Assembly: GCF_910591885.1 (NCBI RefSeq) | Contig: NC_063282.1 | Coordinates: 6,523,501-6,587,500, forward strand | Source of the DNA: Bombus terrestris | Taxonomy: Eukaryota; Arthropoda; Insecta; Hymenoptera; Apidae | Length of the DNA: 64,000 bases | Reading direction: 5' to 3' | Part shown: positions 22,866-34,092 of the stretch, in pieces | Layout of the letters: every line of letters begins with the position of its first letter | How positions within the stretch are numbered: the first letter of the stretch is position 1 | Notes under the pieces: generated by a model | Database searches by the model: none | Seen by the model: the letters and a program-made list of their open reading frames with translations, nothing else | Told to the model about the DNA's origin: nothing | Made by a program: the position numbers and the translations under genes

Positions 22866-25800
22866 TTAATATGATACAATAGGCGTAGGAATATATTTTT
22901 TGTTCAATTTACTACTCAGCGCCGGTATGGGTAGTGGACGAATGTGTGGTTTAATAGGAAATCTAGTACCAGCGATATCAATTTCGTAACGAGCTTTAGG
23001 ATCCATTATAAAGTCTGTTGTAACAGTATTTGCATTAATTTGTATATGTCCTGATTTTGGATAACTGATAAAACCAAGACCTATATGTTTCTCTGTAGCG
23101 AAACCGTATCTATAAAGTTATTATTATTAATAATTTGATATAGTAAAACATATTTTATCTTTAATCGTATGAAGTATTTACCCGGCTGATGTAATAGTTC
23201 CTACAAATTCATTATTTCGATAAATAGGCTCGCCACCCCATGGCCATACATCCTTATTAATATCTAATTCATTAACAATAAATAATACTAATCGTTTTGA
23301 TACGCCTTGTTCTTTTTGACGTTGCAAAGCAAATTTGCCAATAAAATATTCTTTCTGTTGCAACAAATTATCATAATTAATCAGGATGTTTAAGCTGTTG
23401 TGCCTTTGTATGATAGAAGTCATCAGAAATTCAGATTTAACTTTAATAGTCTTGGAACAAAAAAAATTCTATTACCATATACCTACTTACATCTAATCTT
23501 ACATTGTATCCACTTCCAGCTTCATATGGTGTAACAAATGGTGTCAATTCTTCAGCCCAAAATGGAATAAATCTTTCTATTCGCATGAAACGTTGTGTGA
23601 GTACACCTACATCTCGTACTCCATAATCTTTACCTACTTCCATTAATCTGGAGTATACGTGAAGTGCGTATTCTGATGGTATATATAAGCAATAACCAGA
23701 TTCACCAGTATGCGTAAATGACATTACCATTACATCAGAAGCATAGGCTACATTTACATTCTATTAAGAATATAAAATTAATATACATGAACGTTATAAA
23801 TCTATCTATCGCCGCTGAAATATATACCAGAAATCGATATAAGCTGATTACCTTATATGTAAAAGGAGAGAGATTAATGTCAGAATTGGAAAGTTCTGAA
23901 AGTAGTCCTGTTGCTTTTGGTCCTACTAAATTAATAACAGTATATTTTGATGTTACATCATTAAGACCCACTGAAAGATCAGCTGGTAAATGTCTGCGCA
24001 ATAAACAGATAACTTTTACACAATTACAGTAAACATTATTTTTAATTTCTATTACTTTTATTACCTAGACATCCGTTGGTAGATACGTGTTTGTTGTGAC
24101 GTAGGTGAAACCATAAAATAACTATTTTCAGCCTGTCTTACTAAGATACAATCATTTTCATACCCTCCTCTTTCATTTTGCATTCCTGTATGCACTATAC
24201 TACCAATTGGAATATTTATATCATTAGAACATAATTGCTGAAGATAGTTGACAACTTCCCAACGGCTAGACTGCAAATATGTAAATAATTATGTGCAAAA
24301 TATTTTATATTTTAAATACTTACTTTAATTTCGATTTTCGAAAATGAACTCATATCTATTATTCCCACTCCTTCTTTGCATGCTAGAAATTCCTCTGTCA
24401 TAAAATCAAAAAACTTTGGTTTATAAAAACTGCCTGGTGGCATAACTGGTTTTTTTTGCCCTTCTATTAATAAAAATTACTTTTTACTTGCGAATGTGAT
24501 TGTATCATTAAATATAACAAGATGTAAATAAGAATTAAATAATTAATTGCTTACTTTTATAAGTTGAATCAAAGTAAAGTGGACGTTCATAAGCCATTTT
24601 GACGCCAAAAATTGCACCTCTTTCTTCAAGTACAGAATATAGAGGTGAACAACGTAGGTTTCGAGCATATTTATACTCACACTGATGAGGATACAAAATT
24701 GCATAATTTCTCCCAACAATTTCCTTTGTTCTTTGTTGTAAATATCTTTTACTGCTATGTAAATCTAGAAATCTTTGTACATTAAAAGGAAGTATTTCTT
24801 GTGTAGATTCACCATTTATTAGGCATTCAGCAACTTCTTTGCCTATTCCTCCTGCCCCTAAAGAAATATGACTTTAGTAGTATCAAAGATTTAACATCTG
24901 TTATTTTTTACCTTGTAACGAACTTCCGTTCATGCCAACAGCAACAAAATAATTCTTTACTTCTGGACTTTCTCCTAGTATCCATTTACCATCTGGTGTA
25001 AAGTTATCTGGACAATTATATACATTTGGTTGTATACCTTTTAAGAGTGGTAATCTATGTACTACTTTATCCCATAAAGGTTTCCAGTATGAAGTATTAA
25101 CTGTAAGATGGTTTTTCCAATCTTTTATTGGAACAACACCATTCTCGAATGCAGGCTTTGATTCTGGTTCAAACCATCCAATTAATAAACCTCCTGCAAA
25201 TTTATCCATTCAGTTATTTATTCTATAGCTTATTAAACTTCATATAATGCGCTAATATGTTAAAGACTTTGCCACTCCCTCATATATGAGTATGAATCGA
25301 AATCACGTATGCATGGTAAAGCCATATTTGTATTAAGTGGAAACGGAGGAATAATTGCATAAAAATGTTCTGCAGGATATGCTGGGATTCTAACTGGTGG
25401 ATTACATTTTAATCCTAATTCTCGTGCCCACTATAATTTGAAAACTTGTATAAGAAATAACATAAAAATTATTTCACATCCCTAAAGTGATATTACCATT
25501 CCTGCACAATTAACAAAATATTCACAAGAAACTACTCCACGGTCAGTTTTCACACTTTTTATAGCTCGATTTTCAGTGTGAACTTCCTGTACATAACAAT
25601 TTTCAATGTACTTTGCTCCTCCAATCATTGCCAATTTGGCTAGAACATCACAAATTGCACTACAATTAGCTACTGCATCTTCAGGAACCCAAAGTGCACC
25701 TTCAAGGTCTTCAGTATGCAAATATGGATATAATCGTTTTAATTGATCTTTTCCTAAAATCTAATGTATTTATAGCTTATTAAAAATTGCTTTCATGTTT

Positions 25801-26566
25801 CAATTTCAAAATCTGGTTGAGAAATCTTACTTCACAATTTAAACCTGTGGGTATATTATAAGCCATTCTTCTCTTCAAAGCTATCATTCTGTCTTTGGTT
25901 TGAGCTAAGTATATACTGCCACATTGCTTTAAACCTATGTCGTATCCCATTTCTTGTAATTGTTGATACAACTTAATGCTGTAGGATATTAGATTCCTAT
26001 GTGATATTGGTTTGAAAAGACCAAGTGTGCCGGAACCAAAATAAGATGTTCCGCTTCCAATCCTGTGACATAACATTTTTTAATTATTGTACATTATAGA
26101 TATTGATAACTTTAATAGTTTCTTAAATTAATAGCCTTTTTAATTTTAGTGATACAAATATATAATGTAAACAAAAAAGGTTATAGTGTTATCTTAAAAA
26201 TTAAAGATTTGTTATTCACTGTTCTAGCATTCATTAATTGTTTCATTTGATGTAAATGTACATATACCTGTTTTGTTCCAGAACAAGTACATCATTCCAC
26301 CCATTATTGACAAGGTGGTAAGCAACAGAATTAGCCACTGTTCCTGCACCCGCAATGACAATTTGCGATTGCGAGGGTAACGTTGTATGGGGTTGAAATT
26401 GAAAATTTTGATGAAATTTCCTACGACTTTTACTTCTGTCTCTTTGATTAAGTTTAAATATTCCATTTTTGAAGGTTATATCAATTGAATAATTTCTGCA
26501 ACCTTTCGAGACTACTTTCTGTAATAATGTAATATAAATACATTTTGAATTCGCGTGTTGCAGCAT
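22866..26566 (-). CDS. PDPR: PDPR-like mitochondrial FAD protein (pyruvate dehydrogenase phosphatase regulatory subunit)
   Basis: Twelve exons in transcript order: 26566-26268, 26062-25831, 25760-25497, 25430-25268, 25193-24912, 24857-24555, 24463-24324, 24270-24065, 23993-23852, 23760-23491, 23354-23182, 23109-22866; 905 residues (human PDPR has 879). A basic N-terminus of about 65 residues fits mitochondrial import. An FAD-binding oxidoreductase domain (DAO fold) starts at QIVIAGAGTVANSVAYHL (about 68-85), with CGSIYLAQT and YFVNCAGM further on. The second half is the aminomethyltransferase (GcvT-like) fold: DMSSFSKIEI, GGYENDC, LYIPSEYALHVY and WPWGGEPIYRN. These match PDPR better than sarcosine or dimethylglycine dehydrogenase. 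PDPR lowers the magnesium affinity of pyruvate dehydrogenase phosphatase and so controls the PDH complex. The third glycine of the FAD motif is Ala78 here. The intron after 25268 has a weak donor, GTCTTT, but splicing there keeps the conserved frame. Confidence 0.9.
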
Positions 26567-27196
26567 TAAATTACGTGGAAGGTAATAACTGCGTTACTTG
26601 TTCACATAACATGCAAAAAACAGAGTTCCAAAATGTCTTCACTGCTAGAACGTTGGTTCTATTATTAAAGTTCGGAATATTGGGTCATAATGGTGTTCAT
26701 TCAAAAATATAAATTATCTTTTCAAAGGAAAATAAGTGGCACCATACATTCTTATAATAGCTTGATATGTTAAGATTTTCACTTATTAAAATTATAATAT
26801 TTTGGAAGTCTCTAGATAAAATTATTTTTCATACAGATCATTTTTTAGTTATTTTAACGTGAAATAATTACACAAGATTGATTTACTTATAATTTTTTGA
26901 TTTAAAATGTTATTGTACTTATTTGTAAAGACATTTAAGTTTTTAATAAATTTCCCGCCTAGATGTACTTGATCGATAAATCGAAATATTTCAAATCTCG
27001 ACTACTCTCGATAACTATATTGATATTCTCGAACCTCCTCGATACAGTTCGATAAAATTCAAAATGGGAGCGACGTTAGATCTTCGGTTTTTATCAACAT
27101 GAATTTTTCCATAAATTTAAGCGTTTCTAATTGTTATTCGTATGCTTTTGATAATTATTTTTGTTAAAAACGGCTATTAATACAAAATTGCTCATA
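26567..27196. promoter_or_regulatory. bidirectional promoter region, PDPR / coiled-coil gene
   Basis: 630 bases between two divergent genes. The segment 26973-27054 contains four copies of TCGATA (26973, 27008, 27039, 27049), the core of the insect DREF site TATCGATA; the first is within ATCGATAA. This is probably the promoter core, with the AAAATGGGAGCG stretch at 27060 close to one of the start sites. Confidence 0.55.
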
Positions 27197-28649
27197 ATGT
27201 GGTTCATATTATTCGCAATTTTTACCTTTAAACTAATGTGCATTTTTATCTTTGTCATCTATTGCGTTGTCACTTTTCTTCTAGTTATGGTAAGAATTTT
27301 TTAATTTATTCTTATTGATAGTATTTTATGCTAACTAATAACGTTATTTGTAACAAAGTACAATGCTCAAACAGAGGAATTGAGAAGATGTGTAAGTTTA
27401 TTAATGCAATTTTCTCTTACATCTTCAAAATATTCCATTGTTGTAACATAAATTGTGTCTTTTAGATCGTACCCCAAGATACAAACTTGGATGTGGAATT
27501 TCCGACTGAAGTTAGTTAAAGGAAGCTTTTCTTAATGAAAAATTAATACTAGACTGCGGATGTTTATGCAATTTGATATCTTTATGTATGTAACTAAAAC
27601 AATGGAACCTGAATAGAAATTTCTTCTATTCATTATAAATATTATAGTAAGCGCATTGCTTTTAATTACATACCCATATGTATGTATATTTTCTATATTA
27701 TGTGCATTCCGAACATATATTGACTTTTTCGAATTTTCCATAAACGCATAAACATCTATACATATTATCTACTATTATACTACATTATCATTATATCGTA
27801 TTTCTTTATCATACTTTTTAATATTTCATAACTCGTAACTTCAACCTCTAAAAATGCTGGCGATTGCTTATTTTATTAGAGTCGCGAGAGCGTAGATGAT
27901 AAATTGGAAGTGTTAACGGAAAAGCTTACAGAAAAAGAACGCGTGGTGAGAAAATAATTCGTCATTTTGTTTTAATTCAATTTTTTATGAAAGAAATATT
28001 ATTAGTTTTGTAATACCCATAGTTACAGAAATCGCAATGTGAAATAAAAAATGCGGAAAAAGCGTTAACTGATCTGGAAAATAAAACATCGTCCTGCCGA
28101 GATCGATATCGCTCGTTGATGATCGAATTGAAAAAGGACATTCGAGAAACTGAGGATGAGGTTCGAGTAACATATAATTAAAAAGAATGACGATTTAGTT
28201 TTATATAATTATAATTACATTTGATAGGTGAGAACGCTGCAAAATCAAATATCGAATTTATCAATTCGACGAGAAGCTCTTAGGAGCGAGGTATTAAAGG
28301 TAGTGTCTCTATCTTGTTAAAATTAGTAACATATAAAAATAATAAAAGTCATAATTTTTAATGCAATTGTAGCAACAAGAAGATTATCAGAAAATGCTGA
28401 GTGGTTTTTCCAAGGAATTGGAAAGTAAAAAAACATTATTCTGTACGTTATTGCGAAATATTCTATTTTGTTTAAAAATAGATTTCAATTATTTTAATTT
28501 GGCGCTTTCAATCTATAGCTTCTGGTATCGAGAAATCAAGACACCATCGCGTGAGTTGTTTCAGTTTACCATGAAAAATTTCATCGACTTTTCTGTATAT
28601 ATAATAATTATTTTTAATCAAATGTTCGCAGTATTGCCTTTCATATTGA
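27197..28649 (+). CDS. unrecognised small protein: N-terminal membrane anchor plus coiled coil
   Basis: I do not recognise this gene. Seven small exons splice in frame: 27197-27289, 27359-27391, 27466-27510, 27880-27945, 28029-28160, 28228-28299, 28373-28442; the first six all end in phase 0. Two more (28519-28550 and 28632-28649) are tentative. Residues 1-31 are almost entirely hydrophobic (MWFILFAIFTF...), a signal anchor or transmembrane helix. From about residue 58 to 165 the sequence is charged and helical with heptad-like spacing (VDDKLEVLTEKLTEKERV, VRTLQNQISNLSIRRE), a likely coiled coil. The 3' end is not settled. The phase from exon 7 gives a tail ending YCLSY. A different phase of the same two last exons would read a better helical tail ending IEEQKLE, but I found no donor that gives it. 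It may be a rapidly evolving gene; a decaying one cannot be excluded. Confidence 0.5.
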
Positions 28650-29909
28650 AGAACAAAAATTAGAGTGAGTAATTAAAAAGTGCTACTAAATGTTGCTTTG
28701 TCGAAAATCGTCGTAGTATCGAAAGATTAAGAAAAGAGTTTTTTTTCAATCGAATCATAATTTTTATTTGATAATCACAATATATACATTCGAGTAAATG
28801 ATCAGTATGGAAGTTCCTTTGCGTTCAATCGCATGGTACAAATTAACATTGAGAAATTAAAATTTAATTCGAATGACAATTGGACTTCGATTACGCGTAT
28901 GAATTATACTTTTCGAATTGAGGCAAAAAATGGCAAATAGATTACATCTATTTTATCAATTAACGTATTGATTGCCGATGATTGTATATATTTTCGATGA
29001 AATAGATAATTTTTAAAGATAACCAGGACACTGTACTAAAGTTTAAACATTAAATAATATAGAACGTATTATATGATAAGAAAGTAAAGCAAGAATCAAG
29101 AATCATAAAAGTAATTTTTACATGCAGTACGATATATCGAATTCAGAAGAATAATATTCTTAAAACAGACCTCTTTACTTCATTTTGTTTGGAGATAGAA
29201 AAAATATTTTATATACTCAATTTATTGAAATGAGAATAAAAATAAGGAGGTCACGTAGCTTTTTTAAAGTATTCTTCTCTATCTCAAAATTGTTCTATTT
29301 TAAGTGCCTTATTCTTCATAACCATGGAATTACATGTTCATACAAATTCTCCAAAACGAATAGTGCTGAGAGATGTTTTAAGGCATTTGTTTCTTTCCCG
29401 ATGCATATTGTGATAATTTTTCAGTAACTGAATTTTTGTTTATGAGAGTACAGTTCCTTGAGAAATGTGTAGTGAACAAAGAAGGAAGTATTTTTCGATT
29501 TGAATGAACGCTATAAAATATTCGTTGAGCTTGTTAAGTGCACATGAAAGGAACTTTCCTGCCATTCTGTCCGTTCCTTAAATTCTTTCTATCTTGTTCT
29601 CTTATTCCAGACATTTCATTATTATATCCCAAAGGATAGACAGATATTTTTAATATCAAATGAAATTACCAGCCGGCATACTTCTTGAGAATTGGGCAAG
29701 AAGTTTGAGATCTTTGGACACATCTTTTTGCTTATCATATATTGATCGCAAAAGAATATATCCAAATTGAACAGTTTGTCAGCACAAATTCGCCAGAGTG
29801 TAAAAATTTTTCTATTCTTATCCTGCAAATTATTACCGTAGTTTATATGACATTACTGAAAAAAAAACAACCAAAGATATAGTTTTAGAAAATGAAGATT
29901 ACCGTCTGT
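28650..29909. other. convergent region after the coiled-coil gene
   Basis: About 1.25 kb between two convergent small genes, with no coding sequence I can support. The longest open frames (29185-29427 plus, 29622-29828 minus) have no recognisable features and no splice context. It presumably includes both 3' UTRs. Confidence 0.45.
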
Positions 29910-30637
29910 TTATAATTCCGTATGAGATGATGGAAATTTTTTCAGGACTGCATGATAGAGATTGTAAAAGGCGTAGAAACTGATACTCAAGATGACGATG
30001 AGTGCCGAGCCGAATATCCAAGATAAAAAGTAGCCATCTATAATATCCGAGGTCTCCTTTCTCTTCCTTGCGCTGATCTCACCCAGGGTGGTACCCCGCC
30101 GCTCTTCCATCAATCTCTTCATGTTCGCCAATTTCGCTCGTAGTTCGTCCACTGATTCAGCGATGTCCTCGATCGAATCACATTCTGGTAGATCTAAAAC
30201 TTGGACAAATAAAGTATAAATCGGGAAATATGGACGTTCAAATGCAATAATCAAATAATTTACTCCAAAACACTATCACAGAAATTTTCCGTTTTGAAAG
30301 TATTTTAAAAGGAAATTATTCATTATCAATTATTAAAAGGATATTAATTTTATTTATGGTAATTCACAAAACAATAGAATGGAGAAAATGGAAACATTTA
30401 AGGTAAAATATCTTTTTTCTTTTGAGAAAAGAGTGCAGAGATTTTTGGAATATTTTGTTAGATGATTTAAATTGTACTTTTTTTGAAGGATATTTTTAAT
30501 CGAAGCTAGGGCTACTTACCCGTAGTTCCTGGCGTGCAAGTGTGCGTTACTGTTTTCATGATACTCGTCTCTATTTTTCTTGACTGTATAACTTGGTCCA
30601 AAATACGACTCAGAGGTCGGTATTGATCATCCAGCAT
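29910..30637 (-). CDS. unrecognised tail-anchored membrane protein with HTEL C-terminus
   Basis: I do not recognise the family. Two exons on the minus strand, 30637-30520 and 30193-29910, join in phase 1 across a GTAAGT donor and a TTTTAG acceptor; 133 residues. Residues 40-92 are charged and helical (SIEDIAESVDELRAKLANMKRLMEE begins an amphipathic stretch). Residues about 94-119 form one hydrophobic segment (WIFGSALIVILSISFYAFY), followed by only 14 residues ending SSHTEL. That layout is a tail-anchored protein, with the bulk in the cytosol and the last residues in the ER lumen or outside. Codon use is balanced and GC-richer than the flanks, which supports real coding. An in-frame stop lies shortly upstream of the chosen ATG. 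HTEL resembles KDEL-type retrieval signals and also fits a class I PDZ ligand. An upstream non-coding exon is possible. Confidence 0.62.
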
Positions 30638-31511
30638 CCCACGCTGTAGCAGTCTCCATCTTTCGGAAAGTTAAGTCCTCTAGATTTTTTCCCTCTCTTT
30701 TGACTTGATCAAAATTATCGCGTTCAGTAACGATAAATCTTTTCTTCGAACTTTGAAAACATTCCTATCGATTGAAGATTCGAGTTTTGGGAGTTAATTA
30801 GTTCAAGTGTTAACGAAGAAAGAAGCTTTCTTTGAATATTTATTGCGTTACATAAAATGCCTTAACATAATATTTACAATTTCTCAAAATAATTTATATT
30901 CTTTGTTGTTTTAAGTATTAATTAAGATATATATATATATTAGTTTTGAAATAAATGAAATATGATTGATTTGATACATTGTCGACCGTGCGGATTGGGC
31001 TCAACTATGTACGATATGTACATACGTATATAGATTTATGTATACATATATATTTTTCTATTATCATTCTAAAATTTGAGCAGCTTGCACAATATGCATG
31101 AAAGTAAAAATATATTATATAATTTAATATTTGTCTGAAGTATGATGACATTCAAAATAGAGAATTTAACAACACAAAATTGACGAATATATCCTTTGAA
31201 TTCTGTGGCGCGCCATTACTTTTTATGGGTACGGTATATTATATTTATACTAAGAGAGAGAATTAGAGTTGACAATGAATATAATTACAGGCATAAGAAG
31301 AAATTTAATTATAGGTTAATACAAATTACAGATATCATTTGAAAATCGCTTAATTTAAAAGATCATTTGGATGCCCCGCGTTTCTCAAATGGCGGTATTC
31401 CGTAACTGTGGTGCCACAAGCAATCTCCAATTTCATCGCAGTTTGTAAACGCGGCGGAGGAAAGTCGTACGACATTCGGGCGGAGTCGGGTGCACTTTCG
31501 AGGACGAAGGC

Positions 31512-31519
31512 TGACGTCA
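31512..31519. promoter_or_regulatory. perfect palindromic CRE in a CpG-rich segment
   Basis: TGACGTCA is the full cAMP-response/ATF element. It lies in the most GC- and CpG-rich part of the 30.6-34 kb region, next to GCGCAAAATGGC, which resembles a YY1/Pho-type core. Together these suggest a promoter, perhaps a distal Liprin-alpha first exon. Confidence 0.4.
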
Positions 31520-32526
31520 CGGCGCAAAATGGCTGCTGGTATCGGAAATGGAGTAGCGTAGAGGCTGGGCGGTAGGAACGAACTGTAGGTGTGTCAGTAC
31601 TCGGCTTCTCCGCGATAATGCCATCGAAATGCCGATTGTTGCACGCTGACTCGTGCCTCGCGCACTACTCTTACGTACGATCGGGATCGTTCCGCGAGTC
31701 TCGGATGGTGATAATAAATGGTGAAATAGTCGGCGAGTCAAATTAAGCGGTGCAACCCGAACTCCACGATATATGTACATATATCTCTTTATCCCGTAAA
31801 ACGAAATTTCTTCTGTTCTTAATCTATCAGTGATCTACATACATAAATATATACATTTGAATATCTAAATAGGCTGAAACTGTGTCTGAATGAGATCGAA
31901 GTGGAAAGTAAACCTTGGTCTGTCCAGTGATCGTTCTCGTGCTCTTCACGGATATTTTGCGGGTGTCAGACTGATTTGCCCGGCTCCAGGAGAGAGTCGA
32001 GCGTGCATCGTGGGTGTCAGCTCCTTGTCGACTCTGTTCGATCGAAAACTAGTTCACGTATCTTGGAAATGAGTGAAATGGAAAAGAAAGACGCGTGCAC
32101 GTAGAACATATAAAGGATAAGTATGCTCAATGTACGGTTCCATAGTGGGATCTAATTTACGATCTGTCAAAACTGAATCAACTCAACCAACACGTCGTAC
32201 ACGTATTTATATCGTATTTATGGTGAAACTAAATCGAGCGTCTGCATCGAATCATCCTTCCTATCACGATACGAGTCGATCGATTTTTCTCAAGGGAAAA
32301 ATATTCTACTCGCCTACGACTTTTATCTCGACTGTGTGTGTATATTTTCGCACATCGATTGATCCCCTTCCGTAAACAATATCCAGTTGCTAACAATGTA
32401 TCATCCGACGGTGGAAACGGAACACGAGTTTGAATGACGGTGAACAGGCTCGTGGCTAGAGTGATGTTGAACTTGGGACTGAATAAATTATTCGAGCGAT
32501 GATTTCGCCGGTAGCTTCTAGTTAAA

Positions 32527-32556
32527 GAAACAAACAAACAAACAAACAAACAAAAA
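32527..32556. repeat. (AAAC)n microsatellite
   Basis: About six tandem copies of AAAC, followed by an A-run. Simple repeat only. Confidence 0.85.
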
Positions 32557-32901
32557 ATAGTGGAGAAACACGGATTTCTATCTAGTGAGGCAGAAGAATA
32601 GGAAGAAAGAAAAACATCAGATTGCTTGAAAATTCTTAATGGTTAAACGGTACGCCATTGAAGAAGAAATATAATACATATAAGAAATATTCCCGACGCG
32701 TGGATGTCGTTAGAATCGACGAAACGTTGTGACACAAAGAAAGAAAGAAGTAGATAGGAGTTTGACCTGATAAGACGAGGAAAATCAAAGAGAAAGAAAG
32801 AGAAAGCGCGGTCAAGCGAAGAAAATCGCGTTGGGAAAATGACTAACTAAAAAGCTCGAAACGAACTAAAAGGTACACATGTACATATAGATATAGATAT
32901 A

Positions 32902-33877
32902 CAGTGGCTCATGGGCATATTCGAATACTTCTGGACACTTTTTATGAATATATTATATGTATTATACTTCTGCATTTTGAGATTTTATTAACACTGTGAC
33001 AAGATTCGACTATCGTGGTTTTATTGATAAAGTTTGGAACGAATTTGAAAAAGTACTATATATACATAGAAGTTACAAGCACGTACTGCAAGTACATGTT
33101 TCACACAGATCATGGATATGTTTAAACAGTTACTGCGTCTATCTTTAACATTATATATACTTAAGATAGCTAATCATGCTATGTATTAATTTTCCATTAA
33201 GTATCTGGTAACTTCTATGTACATTTTCAGATTGGTTCCAACTTTGATCAATATAACCCTTTGCGGACTACTGCCGCATATGTGCGTAAACTATCAATTT
33301 GGTCGAGGAACTCATATATGTGCTTGGCGTAAACAACTGATAGAACTGAAAAACTCATATGTGTGTCATCTTATTTACCCTGTGGAAAATCTGTGCATGC
33401 ACATATGTCTAAAATTTGACATCTTGGAGTGTTATGAACGAAAATCGCGTCTATGCAGAAATGTGCGCTGGAAATTTTAAGTGACTATCGCGGCAGCAGC
33501 TCGGCCCCATGGCACGGTTGACTTCGAACCGTCTCGTCCGCAAAGGGATAATCACGATTAGACGGCAGATGTTTATGCATTTATAGAAAATTTAAAGATG
33601 TAAAAGTGTACCGAATGAATGTAACATGAAAAGATATATAAAATATGAAAAGTAAAGAGCAAGTTATAATATTTAGTATGTGAAACACATCTCTACACAG
33701 GTTTTATTTTTTTGTCATTTTGATAAAAATATGATTTTGCATAAACATCCGTAGTTTGGTCATAGCAGTCTCTCATTACAATGCTAACTAAATTTCAACC
33801 TGTTTTATATAACACATGCAATATATACTTACAAGTTTTCTATATAATAGCTGTTCAAATACTTCCGTGAATCACTG
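32902..33877. mobile_element. decayed Tc1/mariner-like non-autonomous element, flanked by TA
   Basis: The left end starts CAGTGGCTCATGGGC and continues TATTCGAATAC. The reverse complement of the right end starts CAGTGATTCACGG and continues AAGTATTTGAACA. The two termini agree at about two thirds of 27 positions. A TA dinucleotide flanks each side (32900-32901 and 33878-33879), the Tc1/mariner target. No transposase frame remains. Without the nested MITE the element is about 680 bp. A related copy lies at about 36262-36715. Confidence 0.65.
33257..33547. mobile_element. piggyBac-like MITE nested in the Tc1-like relic
   Basis: The 291-bp element has perfect 12-bp terminal inverted repeats CCCTTTGCGGAC / GTCCGCAAAGGG, flanked by direct repeats ATAA at 33253-33256 and 33548-33551. 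Termini starting CCC and a 4-bp duplication fit the piggyBac superfamily, whose target is normally TTAA; ATAA is one base off. The interior has several CATATGTG-type subrepeats. It carries no transposase. The 87-residue open frame that overlaps it is probably chance. Confidence 0.75.
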
Positions 33878-34092
33878 TATATATGTATACATATATAAGT
33901 GCTTATATATATACATATATCTATATGTGTACATAGATATCGGAAGCGGAAGGCGGCTTTCGTTGCCATTGGCGCGCACGCGAGTGTCCATATTATATCC
34001 GGCGCGCGTGTTTCGTCTGTTTCTCATTTGCGTGTATATTTGAAGTGGAGTTTCAGTGCCGGAGGGTGAGAGAGAGTAGTAGGATACGCAAA

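Larger units (their letters stand above)
30638..34092. other. upstream region and probable 5' UTR/promoter of Liprin-alpha
   Basis: About 3.4 kb without a supported coding region. Segment 31370-31760 is GC- and CpG-richer, contains a perfect CRE (31512) and is the best promoter candidate. An (AAAC)n microsatellite lies at 32527-32556. The Tc1-like relic 32902-33877 with its nested MITE follows. Just before 34093 a GC-rich stretch (33945-34080) has GGAAG and CCATTGG boxes; the TTTCAG at 34052-34057 could be either a splice acceptor for the coding exon or an initiator TCAGT. Confidence 0.45.

Noticed and set aside
29185..29427. 80-codon plus-strand open frame between convergent genes
   Set aside because: Hydrophobic/basic AT-rich composition, no motif, no splice sites linking it to the coiled-coil gene.
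33217..33480. 87-codon plus-strand open frame upstream of Liprin-alpha
   Set aside because: It crosses the boundary of the piggyBac-like MITE and has no domain or splice context; best seen as chance coding within the element.
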